Shown: positions 1-8,463 of the stretch, piece by piece | Position numbering within the stretch: the first letter of the stretch is position 1 | Layout: every line of letters begins with the position of its first letter | Assembly (NCBI RefSeq): GCF_016907915.1 | Contig: NZ_JAFBCW010000008.1 | Span: forward strand, 40,541-104,540 | Source: Desulforadius tongensis | Lineage (GTDB): Bacteria > Bacillota > Desulfotomaculia > Desulfotomaculales > Desulfohalotomaculaceae | DNA: 64,000 nt | Reading direction: 5' to 3' | Notes under the pieces: generated by a model | Seen by the model: only the letters and a program-made list of their open reading frames with translations | Told to the model about the DNA's origin: nothing | Database searches by the model: none | Program-made: the position numbers and the translations under genes

Positions 1-18
1 AGCATTATTCATTTATTA

Positions 19-96
<78 letters not shown>

Positions 97-233
97 ACAT
101 TTGCGGCATTATCGCCGCTCACCAAACGCAATAATAATATTAGCAAAGGTAAAAAAAGATGTCAAGGGTTTTAGAGAGAAAATTATTGGCAATCAGGTAA
201 CTTTTGTCCCGGAGTGCCGATCAGCCCGCGCAC

Positions 234-725
234 CTAAAGATCACCATCCCGTTCCAGCGCTTCTTTTAATTTGGTATAAGTTAAATCCAAACCTTCCGAA
301 ATAACCCGCACATCACCAATTACCGGCATAAAATTAGTATCCCCGCCCCACCTGGGAACGATATGAATGTGAAAATGTCCCGGGATACCGGCACCGGCAA
401 TTTTACCTAAATTCACCCCAACGTTAAATCCATCGGGATTAAATGCTTTACGCAGCAGCGCAATCATTTTTTGGGTCATTTGGAAAAGTTCCAAGGACTC
501 CTCTTCATCCAGCTCGGTGATATCGCCCACGTGTCTTTGAGGGGCCACCAGCAGATGGCCGTTATTATAAGGGTATAAATTCAACAGCACAAAAGTTTTC
601 TCCCCGCGCAGCAGCACGTAGTTTTCTTCATCTGCAGACGACTGCAGCTTTTCACAAAATATACATGCTGAACCGTGATCCTTACCGATATATACCGTAC
701 GCCAGGGTGCCCAAATACGCTCCAT
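234..725 (-). CDS. HIT family nucleotide hydrolase/transferase (Ap4A-type)
   Basis: This is a 163-residue cytosolic protein of the histidine-triad superfamily, whose members hydrolyse or phosphorolyse dinucleoside polyphosphates and nucleotide conjugates. The C-terminal third carries the HIT signature GHFHIHIVPRW, with the nucleophilic middle histidine. A CxxC pair (CIFCEK) near residue 21 resembles the zinc site of the Ap4A phosphorylase-like branch. An ATG six bases upstream is too close to the AGGAGG (2 nt). The chosen ATG lies 8 nt from it and gives MERIWAPWR, the usual start of this subfamily. The exact substrate is not readable from sequence. Confidence 0.88.
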   Translation of the reverse strand: MERIWAPWRTVYIGKDHGSACIFCEKLQSSADEENYVLLRGEKTFVLLNLYPYNNGHLLVAPQRHVGDITELDEEESLELFQMTQKMIALLRKAFNPDGFNVGVNLGKIAGAGIPGHFHIHIVPRWGGDTNFMPVIGDVRVISEGLDLTYTKLKEALERDGDL

Positions 726-892
726 AACCATTTCCTCCTATGGGGTAAATTTTTATGTATTATGTTACTTTTCGATATTATCTATATATTTCCTGCAGGT
801 GAAAGCAGGTACAAATACTTTTTTTCTGCCCCCGGCCGAAAATTTAAAACACCCCGCACCATTTAAAAGTGCAGGGTTGAATTTCAAGCATA

Positions 893-1108
893 TTAATACT
901 TCTTCAATAATTCGGATATGGATTTAAAATCTATTTTTTGAAACGGGTACTGCAGCAGCCCCCACCCGCCCTCCCCGGGATGATAGCTGTCAATTAATAT
1001 TTCCCGCCCGTCGGGTAATATCAGCACATGGTTGTAAATAATTCTGCCTTCCAACCTGCCGGCCGTCTTCTTGTTTAAATAAGTTCTTGTATATAACGGG
1101 TTAAACAT
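893..1108 (-). CDS. Small hypothetical protein, 71 aa
   Basis: I do not recognise the family. The product is 71 residues, basic at the N-terminus, soluble, with no signal peptide or membrane helix. The start ATG has the purine-rich AAGGGGTGATGA just upstream. A longer frame starting 22 codons earlier has no good ribosome site and would overlap the divergent sigK promoter area. It stands alone between the HIT gene and the divergently transcribed sigK. A sporulation role is only a neighbourhood guess. Confidence 0.6.
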   Translation of the reverse strand: MFNPLYTRTYLNKKTAGRLEGRIIYNHVLILPDGREILIDSYHPGEGGWGLLQYPFQKIDFKSISELLKKY

Positions 1109-1269
1109 TTCATCACCCCTTGTCCTTTCACTTATATAGACGTACCGCAGGCTAAAACGTTTCATTAATTGCATAATTTTCCATCAAAAATTTTTCCCTT
1201 TTTTGACACTATTTTTTGTTAACAATCATAGAATAAAGCACCTCATATAAGTTCATAAGGAGGGGTTTA

Positions 1270-1971
1270 ATGTTAGGCGGGCTGGGTACACTTTTACTGA
1301 GTTTATCACTGCTCAACGGTTTAACGCTGCTTATTTCCTATGTTGTTAATAACAGCTTTAAAAAACCGTTAAGTGCCGAAGAAACAATTAATTATTTTAA
1401 AAAATACCAGGCCGGCGATGCCGAAGCCTTTAACGTTTTGGTAGAAAGAAACCTGCGCCTGGTAGCACACATAGCCAAGAAATACAAAGACACCACCGAA
1501 GAAACCTATGACGATTTAATATCCATTGGTACTATCGGTTTAATTAAGGCCATCAATACCTTTGACATCAAACGGGCAAAATTTTCTACATATGCTTCCC
1601 GGTGCATTCACAATGAAATTCTAATGTGTTTGAGAAGCAAGCAAAAAGACAGCGCGCTGGTTTCCCTGGAACAGCCCATCGGCTGCGATAAAGAAGGCAA
1701 CGAATTAACCTGGGAAAACTGCCTGGGTACAGATACAGAAATAGTTTACGAAGAAGTGGAAGCCAACCAGGAGCTGGAAAGGTTAATGTCCGCAGTTTCC
1801 AAACTGCCGCCCAAGGAACGAAGAGTTATTATCCAAAGATACGGTTTAAATGGTGATGAACCCCTTTGTCAAAGAAAAATAGCCCGCGATATGGGAATCT
1901 CCCGCTCTTATGTTTCCCGCATTGAAACTAAGGGCTTAAAAAGATTAACTCAAATACTGGCCGCCCATTAA
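1270..1971 (+). CDS. sigK: RNA polymerase sporulation sigma factor SigK (pro-sigma-K)
   Basis: This is the late mother-cell sigma factor that directs spore coat and maturation genes. The 233 residues start with a hydrophobic pro-sequence (about residues 1-25), which the membrane protease SpoIVFB removes in known systems. Region 2 follows (LRLVAHIAKKYKDT, the DLISIGTIGLIKAINTFD core-binding segment, and KFSTYASRCIHNEI). Region 4 ends the protein with a helix-turn-helix (QRKIARDMGISRSYVSRIE). The gene is continuous, so no skin-type element interrupts it here. AAGGAGGGG precedes the ATG. A CATATAA box at 1244-1250 resembles the -10 of SigE/SigK promoters, which fits known autoregulation. That promoter call is weak. 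Confidence 0.97.
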   Translation: MLGGLGTLLLSLSLLNGLTLLISYVVNNSFKKPLSAEETINYFKKYQAGDAEAFNVLVERNLRLVAHIAKKYKDTTEETYDDLISIGTIGLIKAINTFDIKRAKFSTYASRCIHNEILMCLRSKQKDSALVSLEQPIGCDKEGNELTWENCLGTDTEIVYEEVEANQELERLMSAVSKLPPKERRVIIQRYGLNGDEPLCQRKIARDMGISRSYVSRIETKGLKRLTQILAAH

Positions 1972-1974
1972 CTA

Positions 1975-1999
1975 ACCGGCTAAAAACCGGTGGGCCTTT
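1975..1999 (+). terminator. Weak intrinsic terminator after sigK
   Basis: A short stem, ACCGG/CCGGT with loop CTAAAAA, starts four bases after the sigK stop and is followed by a T-containing tract (CCTTTT). The stem is only 5 bp, so termination here may be partial. Confidence 0.4.
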
Positions 2000-2070
2000 T
2001 AAGCGGGCGCTTTGGAATCGACAACCGCGTCGGCAGCCGGATCGCGGGCATCCGAAAGCAGATGAATACC

Positions 2071-2176
2071 TGTGGACGGGTGTGGATGATTGTTAATAAC
2101 TCTGTGGATAAAATTTGCACCGGCGCCGCACTCCCCTGTGCCGCGCCGTTTTGCCGGTTTGCACGCTTGTGGATAA
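2071..2176 (+). promoter_or_regulatory. Cluster of four DnaA-box-like 9-mers
   Basis: Two perfect copies of TGTGGATAA, the complement of the consensus DnaA box TTATCCACA, lie at 2103-2111 and 2168-2176. Two relatives lie at 2071-2079 (TGTGGACGG) and 2081-2089 (TGTGGATGA). All four have the same orientation and sit in the roughly 215-bp gap between the convergent sigK and PHP genes. No replication gene is nearby. A DnaA-titrating or regulatory site is possible; a replication origin is unlikely without an AT-rich unwinding element. Confidence 0.4.
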
Positions 2177-2188
2177 CTAAGGCATACT

Positions 2189-3001
2189 TTATCCCAGGGG
2201 ATGGGGCTCCGCCCTGCGCCGGGAAAAAACCTGCACCTCAGAATAACCTGCTTTCCGGGCCAGTTCAACGGCCCGATCATAATCTGCCCCTACATCCTGG
2301 GGACAGTGGGCATCTGAACTGATAACTATGGGCACCCCGTACTCAAAGCAGGTCTTCAGCAGGAGGGGGTGGGGATAAATTTCCCCAACGGGTTTTCTCA
2401 ATCCCGCGGTGCTTATCTCGATACAGGTTCCACCTTTGGCCAGCGCCCCCGCCACCCTGTGATACTGTTCTTTTAAAAACTGCTCACTGGCGGGAATATA
2501 TTTAAAGATTTTAGCTAAATCAATATGCCCGGCAATATCAAAAAGCCCGCTCTCCGCCAGGCACACTACGCGGTCAAAATAATCGGACCAAATATCTTCA
2601 ACCCTTCTTTCTTCCCACCGTTCTTTCATTTCTGCCAAGTCAATTCCCCAATCATCTATCCAGTGTACAGAACCGATTACATAATCAAAAGGATAGCTGT
2701 TTATAAATTCAGCAATTTCTTTTTCCTTTCCCGGAAAATAGTCCATCTCAATGCCAAACTTAACTTTTATCCCCTGTTCCCGGGCCTTTAAAATCATCGT
2801 AAAATAATCTTCCATAGTTTGTGTCTGCCTGGGTTCCACCCATGAATTCCAAAAAATACGGCGGGTTTCCACAAACCTGTAGGCATGTTCCGATATCCCC
2901 CAGTCGCCCAGGCCGACCTCAGCAGCCTGCCGGGAAAATTCCATCAACCACTGAACTGAATAAGGCCCTTTCTCCACATGAATATGATAATCTGTTAACA
3001 T
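2189..3001 (-). CDS. PHP-domain phosphatase, histidinol-phosphatase (HisK) type
   Basis: This 270-residue protein is a predicted metal-dependent phosphoesterase of the PHP superfamily. The metal-ligand motifs appear in order: DYHIHVEKG at the N-terminus, ISEHAYRF, GSVHWID in the middle, AGHIDLAKIF, and VISSDAHCPQDVG near the C-terminus. This arrangement matches HisK-type histidinol-phosphatases that dephosphorylate L-histidinol phosphate. No other his genes are nearby, so the substrate stays open. A GGGAGG lies upstream of the ATG. The last roughly 15 codons run into GC-rich sequence next to the DnaA-box cluster and look less conserved than the rest. Confidence 0.82.
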   Translation of the reverse strand: MLTDYHIHVEKGPYSVQWLMEFSRQAAEVGLGDWGISEHAYRFVETRRIFWNSWVEPRQTQTMEDYFTMILKAREQGIKVKFGIEMDYFPGKEKEIAEFINSYPFDYVIGSVHWIDDWGIDLAEMKERWEERRVEDIWSDYFDRVVCLAESGLFDIAGHIDLAKIFKYIPASEQFLKEQYHRVAGALAKGGTCIEISTAGLRKPVGEIYPHPLLLKTCFEYGVPIVISSDAHCPQDVGADYDRAVELARKAGYSEVQVFSRRRAEPHPLG

Positions 3002-3138
3002 GTTCCGTTTAACCTCCCGGGTGCAGTTATTCAGCTGGAGGACTTATCCCACATAAGCGAACGGGGCAAATTTTCACGTAAAATAAACCGTAAACTGCAT
3101 AACCGGAATTTCCACCAGCTGCGTTCCTTCATAGATAC

Positions 3139-3609
3139 TTAGTTAGGAACATTTATAGTTTTTAGCTCACCATTTACAGTCTTCCACTGAACCTTAACTT
3201 TAACTTTTTCTAGGATTTCCGCAGCTTCAGCACCACTCATTATCCTACTGGGCTTTTGTGGCAAAATTGATATAGACATACAAGACGTTTCCATTGCATC
3301 TGGTATTGAACCCTCAGGTTTTTCAGCATTCCACGTATATTTACCGCTGTGCGGTGGTATATAGCCTTCGGGCCATTTACCCACATTAAATTTAGGTTCT
3401 ATCACCACAAATTCAAGGGGCTCTTGACCTAAATATCCTGCTTCAATTTTACCCATTACCTCTTTTTCATCCCATTGTAACACTGCTTTAATCTCCCAGT
3501 CTTCATTAGAAAAGCAATCTTTGGAAACTGTATTCTTGCTGTTCGACTCCGAACAACCAAAAGCAAACAATAATATGCCCAAGTATAGTACTAAGAGTTT
3601 TAACTTCAA
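3139..3609 (-). CDS. Predicted lipoprotein, unknown function
   Basis: The family is not recognised. With the TTG start chosen here the product begins MKLKLLVLYLGILLFAFGC, a clean lipoprotein signal peptide with a lipobox cysteine, so it should be anchored on the outer face of the membrane. The mature part (about 135 residues) is hydrophilic, with no repeats. AGGGGGTGG lies 9 nt upstream of the TTG. An ATG 12 codons earlier would overlap the LysM gene and add a polar stretch before the signal. The gene probably forms an operon with the upstream LysM gene, 16 nt away. Confidence 0.7.
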   Translation of the reverse strand: MKLKLLVLYLGILLFAFGCSESNSKNTVSKDCFSNEDWEIKAVLQWDEKEVMGKIEAGYLGQEPLEFVVIEPKFNVGKWPEGYIPPHSGKYTWNAEKPEGSIPDAMETSCMSISILPQKPSRIMSGAEAAEILEKVKVKVQWKTVNGELKTINVPN

Positions 3610-3625
3610 AACCGCTGTCCACCCC

Positions 3626-4099
3626 CTAACTTTTCCACCATTCATAGGGTTCCCTGGGTACTTTAATTACCTGCCCCAGGTGTAATCTAGCAGCAGCGGG
3701 AATCCCATTTATTCGAGCCAGTTGAGAAGCATAAACTTCTGTACCGTAATAGCGCTTAGAAATGGCCGCAAAGGAGTCACCGCTTTGGATATGGTGATAT
3801 ATATATTCACCTTCCCCGTCAAGATGCTTTTCAGCAGTTGTATTTTGAGTCTTAATGCTAACAATCTCTTTACGCAGGGCAGCATTCTCTACCGCCAGCC
3901 GTTCAACTTCTAACCGCAGGGCGGTAAGTTCCTGCCCCAGGTTCCACATCCACATCATTACAAACAGGCATACCCCTCCGGCCAGCAGGGCAGTTAATAT
4001 ACCCTGCCATTTAAGCCTTTTTTTATGGTTTTCTATAAAATGCTTTTCTAACTGGCTGACTGTTTTCCCCTTTATTTCCATGGAATTGTTATTTTTCAT
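3626..4099 (-). CDS. Membrane-anchored LysM-domain protein
   Basis: The 157 residues contain a basic cytosolic N-terminus, one transmembrane helix (about 36-57, GILTALLAGGVCLFVMMW), a leucine-zipper-like coiled coil (about 58-85, with heptads LTALRLEVERLAVENAALRKE), and a C-terminal LysM domain (about 103-152, from YHHIQSGDSFAAISKRYYG to HLGQVIKVP). LysM domains bind peptidoglycan glycan strands, so the protein likely tethers the membrane to the cell wall as an oligomer. The start is the ATG reading MKNNNS, which has GGAAAGG at a proper distance. A related division or spore-cortex role cannot be decided. Confidence 0.78.
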   Translation of the reverse strand: MKNNNSMEIKGKTVSQLEKHFIENHKKRLKWQGILTALLAGGVCLFVMMWMWNLGQELTALRLEVERLAVENAALRKEIVSIKTQNTTAEKHLDGEGEYIYHHIQSGDSFAAISKRYYGTEVYASQLARINGIPAAARLHLGQVIKVPREPYEWWKS

Positions 4100-4189
4100 C
4101 AAATAACAACCTTTCCGCATTAAACTTAAACCGGCATAACTAATTATTCTATAAAGCGCTCACTATACCTGCCTTACTGCAGGCAAAAA

Positions 4190-4215
4190 AACCCCGGATT
4201 TAATTACCCGGGGTT
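4190..4215 (-). terminator. Intrinsic terminator of the VCBS-repeat lipoprotein gene
   Basis: A perfect 8-bp stem, AACCCCGG/CCGGGGTT, is followed on the minus strand by a U-run (the complement of AAAAAA at 4185-4190). It lies just past the stop codon at 4222. Confidence 0.85.
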
Positions 4216-4221
4216 AACCAT

Positions 4222-5616
4222 TCAGCTATTACTTAAAGGGCTTTGAAATAACTGCTTAATACTTTCCTGATTTAACTGCATCTTCCTGTACTCTTTTAAA
4301 TCACTGCCTGCCAGGTCGGGATTGCCGCCGGGCAGAACACCTATTAATATATTTTTTCCATTTTCCCTCAAAACAGTGTAGCTGACATTATTTTCATACA
4401 GCCTCTGCCTTTCTGTTAACCATTTTTCCTGGGCCACGTAACGGATGGAAAATAATTTGGCCATTTCTTTTTTATCCCGCCCGGTATAATAAAAATCCAC
4501 CGACTGCACTTTCCCGTCGTCCCCCGTTACTTCTCTAACGGTATACTTATCCTTCCAGCTGCCGGGAATCTTAAACCTGTATCCTTCCTCCCAGTCAGAA
4601 TAATCCTCTGCCACCGGGATCAGCCCGCCCCCTTCGTTCCATTTATACCATACATTGACCCAGGGGATGTCCACCATGGCCAAATTCTCCGTGCCGGGCG
4701 GTTCAGTCATCATTCCAATCTCTATAATGCCGTCATTGTCAATGTCCTGGCTGGGAAGCGGGTAGGCTTTAAAAGTAATGGGAAAATCGCCCTTGGGTGT
4801 TCCAATCATGTTTTTAAAACGGCCATTTTCCAGCATCAGCAGCTGGGTATAGGCGGAGTGGGCCCCCGCAACTACATCTACAAAGATACCCCGCTTGTCC
4901 TTGGTGGCATTGCCAATGGTCACCCTGTCCGGATAAACTGCTTCATATTCCATTTCATTGGTCATTTTCAGCTTTCCATCCACATAACGGTACAGCTGCA
5001 CCACCGCATAAGGCAGCTCCACCGCGTAGGGCAGTACCTCTTTGTCAGTTCTAAAGAATACGGCTATATCTGCCTTTAAATCACCGTCTAAGTCACCAAC
5101 AGAAAAATCTGCACAGTTTTTCCGCATTAACTGCTTCATTTTTTTGTTCTGCAGGGTATATACCGATAACTCACTATTCATCCCGCTGCCGCCGGACCAG
5201 CCCACCACCAGTTCCGGTGCTTTGTCACCGGTTATGTTATGAAACTCTGCATATTCAATACTCTGCCCCGGTTCCTCGATATTATCCAGCAGCGTCCATT
5301 GTTCCTCCTCTTTTCCCAGAATCAGTATACCCAGCTCCAAAATATCCTGCCCCTTTTTGTAAAACGCCACCAGCTCATCCGAGCCGTCCCCGTTCAAATC
5401 CACCTGTTCAAAGGCGCTTGCTTTTTCCGGGCGCAGGGGAATGGTTAATTTGGCCCCCTGGGGCAGAAATCTCTCCACCGCCTGTTTTATCTCCTGCTGG
5501 TTAACTTCCATTTTAGGATGTTTCACCAGCTCGTTTGGGCTTAATGACATACTACAGCCGGCAAGCAGGGTGCCTGCCAGTAAGGCCGCTATACCTTTTT
5601 TAAGTTTGCTGCTCAA
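4222..5616 (-). CDS. Lipoprotein with FG-GAP/VCBS-like repeats
   Basis: This 464-residue secreted lipoprotein starts with a signal peptide ending LLAGTLLAGC. Several D-x-D/N-x-DG segments resemble the calcium-binding loops of FG-GAP/VCBS beta-propeller repeats: DLNGDGSDELVAF, DLDGDLKADIAVF and DIDNDGIIEIGMM. It probably folds as an extracellular propeller plus a C-terminal domain. The TTG start is preceded by GGGGGAAG. Its function is unknown. It is transcribed alone, with its own terminator. Confidence 0.75.
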   Translation of the reverse strand: MSSKLKKGIAALLAGTLLAGCSMSLSPNELVKHPKMEVNQQEIKQAVERFLPQGAKLTIPLRPEKASAFEQVDLNGDGSDELVAFYKKGQDILELGILILGKEEEQWTLLDNIEEPGQSIEYAEFHNITGDKAPELVVGWSGGSGMNSELSVYTLQNKKMKQLMRKNCADFSVGDLDGDLKADIAVFFRTDKEVLPYAVELPYAVVQLYRYVDGKLKMTNEMEYEAVYPDRVTIGNATKDKRGIFVDVVAGAHSAYTQLLMLENGRFKNMIGTPKGDFPITFKAYPLPSQDIDNDGIIEIGMMTEPPGTENLAMVDIPWVNVWYKWNEGGGLIPVAEDYSDWEEGYRFKIPGSWKDKYTVREVTGDDGKVQSVDFYYTGRDKKEMAKLFSIRYVAQEKWLTERQRLYENNVSYTVLRENGKNILIGVLPGGNPDLAGSDLKEYRKMQLNQESIKQLFQSPLSNS

Positions 5617-5729
5617 CTTCTACTTCCCCCCGTGCTGCAAATTTTTTGTCATCTTTGTTCCTAATTATTTGTTCCTAATTATAATGTAAGTTCTGTAAAA
5701 AATAGTAACAGAATGGTTAAATTTTAAAA

Positions 5730-5754
5730 GCCGCTGACCTTATTGGTCAGCGGC
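5730..5754 (-). terminator. Intrinsic terminator of the LUD-domain gene
   Basis: A 10-bp perfect stem, GCCGCTGACC/GGTCAGCGGC with a 5-nt loop, lies six bases beyond the stop of the LUD gene. On the minus strand it is followed by UUUU. Confidence 0.82.
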
Positions 5755-5760
5755 ATAATT

Positions 5761-6399
5761 TTAATAGCCCAGGTTTTCACCAACCACCACAACCGTTATG
5801 TCGGTAAGCATGGGTTTTCTCTTCATTATGGAATAAGCTCTGCAGGTTCTGGTTTTACTTTTACAGTCCATGCAAACCCCGGCAGCAGCGCAGGGATTTG
5901 GCAGGTTCAACCGCTTGTTGTTTTGAGGGGCAGCTGTAAGCTGTATTCTCTGCAGGGCTGAGTGTACATCTGTACAAATCTTATTTACCCCCGCCACTAT
6001 CAACACTTTCCGGGGGCCGAAGGTCATGGCAGCAACCCTGTTGCCAACCCCGTCTATATTAACCAAGTACCCATCCAGGGTTAGAGCGTTGGTACTGCAA
6101 AGAAAGACATCGCTGGTGAGCTGCTCACGCCTGATTTCCATCTTTTCTTCCGCCGATAAATCCGGCAGATTATGATTCAGCACCCGTGCCCCCTTATCCC
6201 GGGCCTTTTCCGGAATGTTCAGCTGGTTTAAAGTCACGGAACCGCCCATCCCCACCGTAGTTCCCTCTGAGATATAACTTAACACGTATTGAACTGCTTC
6301 TTCACTGTTAGAAAAGTAAACCGCATCAAACTCATTTTTCTTTAAGGCTTCTACAACCCTCTGCCCCAGAGTGTCGTGGTGCCATTTTTGTACATTCAC
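5761..6399 (-). CDS. LUD-domain protein (LutC/YkgG-like)
   Basis: The 212-residue protein belongs to the LUD family, named for lactate utilisation subunits LutB/LutC. The body contains the family features GTTVGMGGSVTL, SANALTxDGxLVNIDGxGNRVA (here STNALTLDGYLVNIDGVGN) and FGPRKVLIVAGVNKI. A C-terminal cysteine cluster (NPCAAAGVCMDCKSKTRTC) is typical of stand-alone LUD proteins of anaerobes and may bind a metal or an FeS cluster. No lutA or lutB partner is present, so a specific role in lactate oxidation is not supported. The GTG start has GGGGAGG upstream. Confidence 0.85.
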   Translation of the reverse strand: MNVQKWHHDTLGQRVVEALKKNEFDAVYFSNSEEAVQYVLSYISEGTTVGMGGSVTLNQLNIPEKARDKGARVLNHNLPDLSAEEKMEIRREQLTSDVFLCSTNALTLDGYLVNIDGVGNRVAAMTFGPRKVLIVAGVNKICTDVHSALQRIQLTAAPQNNKRLNLPNPCAAAGVCMDCKSKTRTCRAYSIMKRKPMLTDITVVVVGENLGY

Positions 6400-6483
6400 T
6401 GCTTTTACCTCCCCTAATATAAACTGCAGGTTATTATTTACTAACTAAGTTGAAATTATAACATGCTGCGGTGAGAAAAAACA

Positions 6484-6504
6484 GGGCCGGCTTTTTACCG
6501 GCCC
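6484..6504 (-). terminator. Intrinsic terminator of the Na+:alanine/glycine symporter gene
   Basis: The stem GGGCCGG/CCGGCCC with loop CTTTTTA lies between the symporter stop and the LUD promoter area. A U-run on the minus strand comes from the adjacent A-rich tract. Confidence 0.75.
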
Positions 6505-6521
6505 CTACCCTGTTTAACCCC

Positions 6522-7913
6522 CTAGTTATTTAATTGTTTATTATAAGTTTCACCGCAGGCCCCGGTGGTTTCTTTCCGCTGCAAATGCTGTAAATAACGG
6601 TTGGTTTCCATTACCACTACCCCCGATAGAGCCAGTAAAGCAATCAGGTTGGGTATGGCCATCATCCCGTTCACTATATCGGCAATTAACCAAATTACAT
6701 CCAGTTTCAGAAAGGCACCGGCAGCCACCAGCCCGATAAAAATACCGCGGTAGGGCTTAATACTCTTGGTGCCGAATAAATATTCACAGCAGCGTTCCCC
6801 GTAATAGTTCCAGCCCAGGATGGTGGTAAAGGCAAATAACACCAGGCCCATGGTTAAGATATATGGTCCCACAGCGGGAAAGGCAGCCGAAATGGCTTCC
6901 TGGGTCATTGCCGCCCCCGCGGCCTTACCGGACCAGGCTCCGGTAACCACCAGGGCCAAACCGGTCATGGTACATACAATAATGGTATCGATAAAGGTAC
7001 CGGTCATAGAGATTAATCCCTGTTTGGCCGGCCACTTCGTTTTAGCCGCTGCCGCGGCAATGGGTGCACTACCCAAACCGGCTTCGTTGGAAAATACCCC
7101 CCGGGCCACACCGTTACGAATGGCCATCAGCACGGTGGCACCTAAAAATCCACCGGCTGCCGCCGTGCCGCTAAAGGCACTCTCAATAATCAATTTAACG
7201 GCCTGGGGAACCTGTTCAGCGTAAGCAATTAATGTGCACAAACAAATAAGTACATAAAACAATGCCATAAAGGGTACTACCTTTGATGCCACGCCGGCTA
7301 TACGCTTCAAGCCCCCAATGGTTACCAGGGCCACCAGCAGTGTCAGCACCGCTGCCGTCACCGGTACCGGTACACCCAGTGAAAGTTCCACCGTGGAAAC
7401 GATGGCATTTACCTGGGGAAAGGTACCAATACCAAAAAAGGCAACCAGCACCCCACACACGGCAAACATAACGGCCAGCGGGCGGTACTTGGAACCCATT
7501 CCATTTTCTATGTAGTACATCGGCCCCCCGGAAATTTGGCCGTTGGCATCCACCGAACGGTATTTAACAGCCAGCAGGGCTTCAGAGTACTTGGTAGCCA
7601 TACCAAAAAAGGCCGCCAGCCACATCCAAAACAGCGCCCCCGGCCCGCCGGCTTTAATTGCCGTGGCCACACCAACTATATTTCCCGTACCAACGGTGGC
7701 AGCCAGGGCGGTACAAAGAGCGGCAAAACTGTTAACATCACCTTTACCGTCATTTTGAGCAGTAAAAATAAGTTTTAAGGCCATGGGCAGGCGAATTATT
7801 TGTAATAATTTCAGCCTGACGGTAAGGTAAATACCTGTCCCCACCAGCAGCATCAACAGCGGCGGTCCCCAAATCCAGCTGTCGATTTCTTGTAACAAAT
7901 TCAACCAATCCAT
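6522..7913 (-). CDS. Sodium:alanine/glycine symporter (AGCS family)
   Basis: This 463-residue membrane protein has about 11 helices. Family signatures are present: GTGNIVGVATAIKAGGPGALFWMW, the following FGMATKYSEALLAVKYR, GGPMYYIENGMG, and GVFSNEAGLGSAPIAAAAAKT in the substrate/sodium site. AGCS proteins import alanine or glycine with Na+. The upstream tandem glycine riboswitch with a terminator argues that glycine is the controlling and probably transported ligand. The ATG has AAGGAGATGACG ahead of it. The gene is monocistronic, bounded by the riboswitch terminator and its own terminator. Confidence 0.93.
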   Translation of the reverse strand: MDWLNLLQEIDSWIWGPPLLMLLVGTGIYLTVRLKLLQIIRLPMALKLIFTAQNDGKGDVNSFAALCTALAATVGTGNIVGVATAIKAGGPGALFWMWLAAFFGMATKYSEALLAVKYRSVDANGQISGGPMYYIENGMGSKYRPLAVMFAVCGVLVAFFGIGTFPQVNAIVSTVELSLGVPVPVTAAVLTLLVALVTIGGLKRIAGVASKVVPFMALFYVLICLCTLIAYAEQVPQAVKLIIESAFSGTAAAGGFLGATVLMAIRNGVARGVFSNEAGLGSAPIAAAAAKTKWPAKQGLISMTGTFIDTIIVCTMTGLALVVTGAWSGKAAGAAMTQEAISAAFPAVGPYILTMGLVLFAFTTILGWNYYGERCCEYLFGTKSIKPYRGIFIGLVAAGAFLKLDVIWLIADIVNGMMAIPNLIALLALSGVVVMETNRYLQHLQRKETTGACGETYNKQLNN

Positions 7914-7941
7914 ATAACGTCATCTCCTTACTGTTTGGAAA

Positions 7942-7978
7942 ATAAAAAAGAGCCAAATCCAACACAGATTTGACTCTG
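7942..7978 (-). terminator. Riboswitch expression-platform terminator
   Basis: On the minus strand, AGAGTCAAATC pairs with GGATTTGGCTCT across a short loop and is followed by TTTTTT. It lies between the glycine aptamers and the symporter start codon, as expected for a transcription-attenuating expression platform. Confidence 0.82.
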
Positions 7979-8084
7979 GAAAAGTATTCAGGGCACGTAC
8001 CGGTGTGACGTCACATTACAAAACCGGCACTGGAAACCGCCAAAGCAGAGGTACTACCTGCATAATACCTTCCGGCAGTTACCC

Positions 8085-8257
8085 AGCATACTCTGTCCTT
8101 TTGCCTGAGAGATTAACAGCACGCGCCTGCTGTTTTGCCCCTTCGGCGCCCTAATCACAGGGTCTCTCCAGAGTCCTGTCCATTTACGGTACCTGCTTTT
8201 AAAAGCACCTGAGAGTTTGACTCCTTCGGTGGGCTTTACACGCCTCTCTCCCGTAAA
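8085..8257 (-). ncRNA. Tandem glycine riboswitch (two aptamers)
   Basis: Read on the minus strand, the first aptamer contains GGGAGAGAGGC, GCCCACCGAAGGAGTCAAAC, CTCTCAGGTG and a closing GGACAGGACTCT. The second, directly downstream, contains GGAGAGACCCTG, GGCGCCGAAGGGGCAAAAC, AATCTCTCAGGCAAAAGG and ACAGAGT. These are the conserved glycine-aptamer elements, arranged as the usual tandem pair. It controls the downstream sodium:alanine/glycine symporter. Known tandem glycine switches often turn genes on in glycine. Whether this one is an ON or OFF switch of a transporter cannot be settled by eye. Confidence 0.95.
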
Positions 8258-8463
8258 TTTCATCCAGTACAGAATATTAGGTTTGTTATGTCCGGTATTA
8301 TAATGCTAATTTTTAGAATAAGCAATGGAAAAGAATAAAGTCTTTCTTTTCTCGCAATTGTGAAACTTAAAATTTACAGCTTATTGGACAGCAGTTTTAT
8401 TAGCAGGAAAAACTCGAATTTGCTAGAATAACAACTACCAAAAGCTTGCGCAAAGGATGTCTA

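Noticed and set aside
1270..1971. skin-like interruption of sigK
   Set aside because: The reading frame is continuous through both sigma domains, so no element is inserted.
6820..7224. 134-codon frame on the plus strand inside the symporter gene
   Set aside because: It is the antisense shadow of the AGCS coding region, with low-complexity composition and no ribosome site.
8054..8263. Minus-strand open frame of 69 codons
   Set aside because: It lies entirely in the tandem glycine riboswitch; the conserved aptamer sequence explains it.
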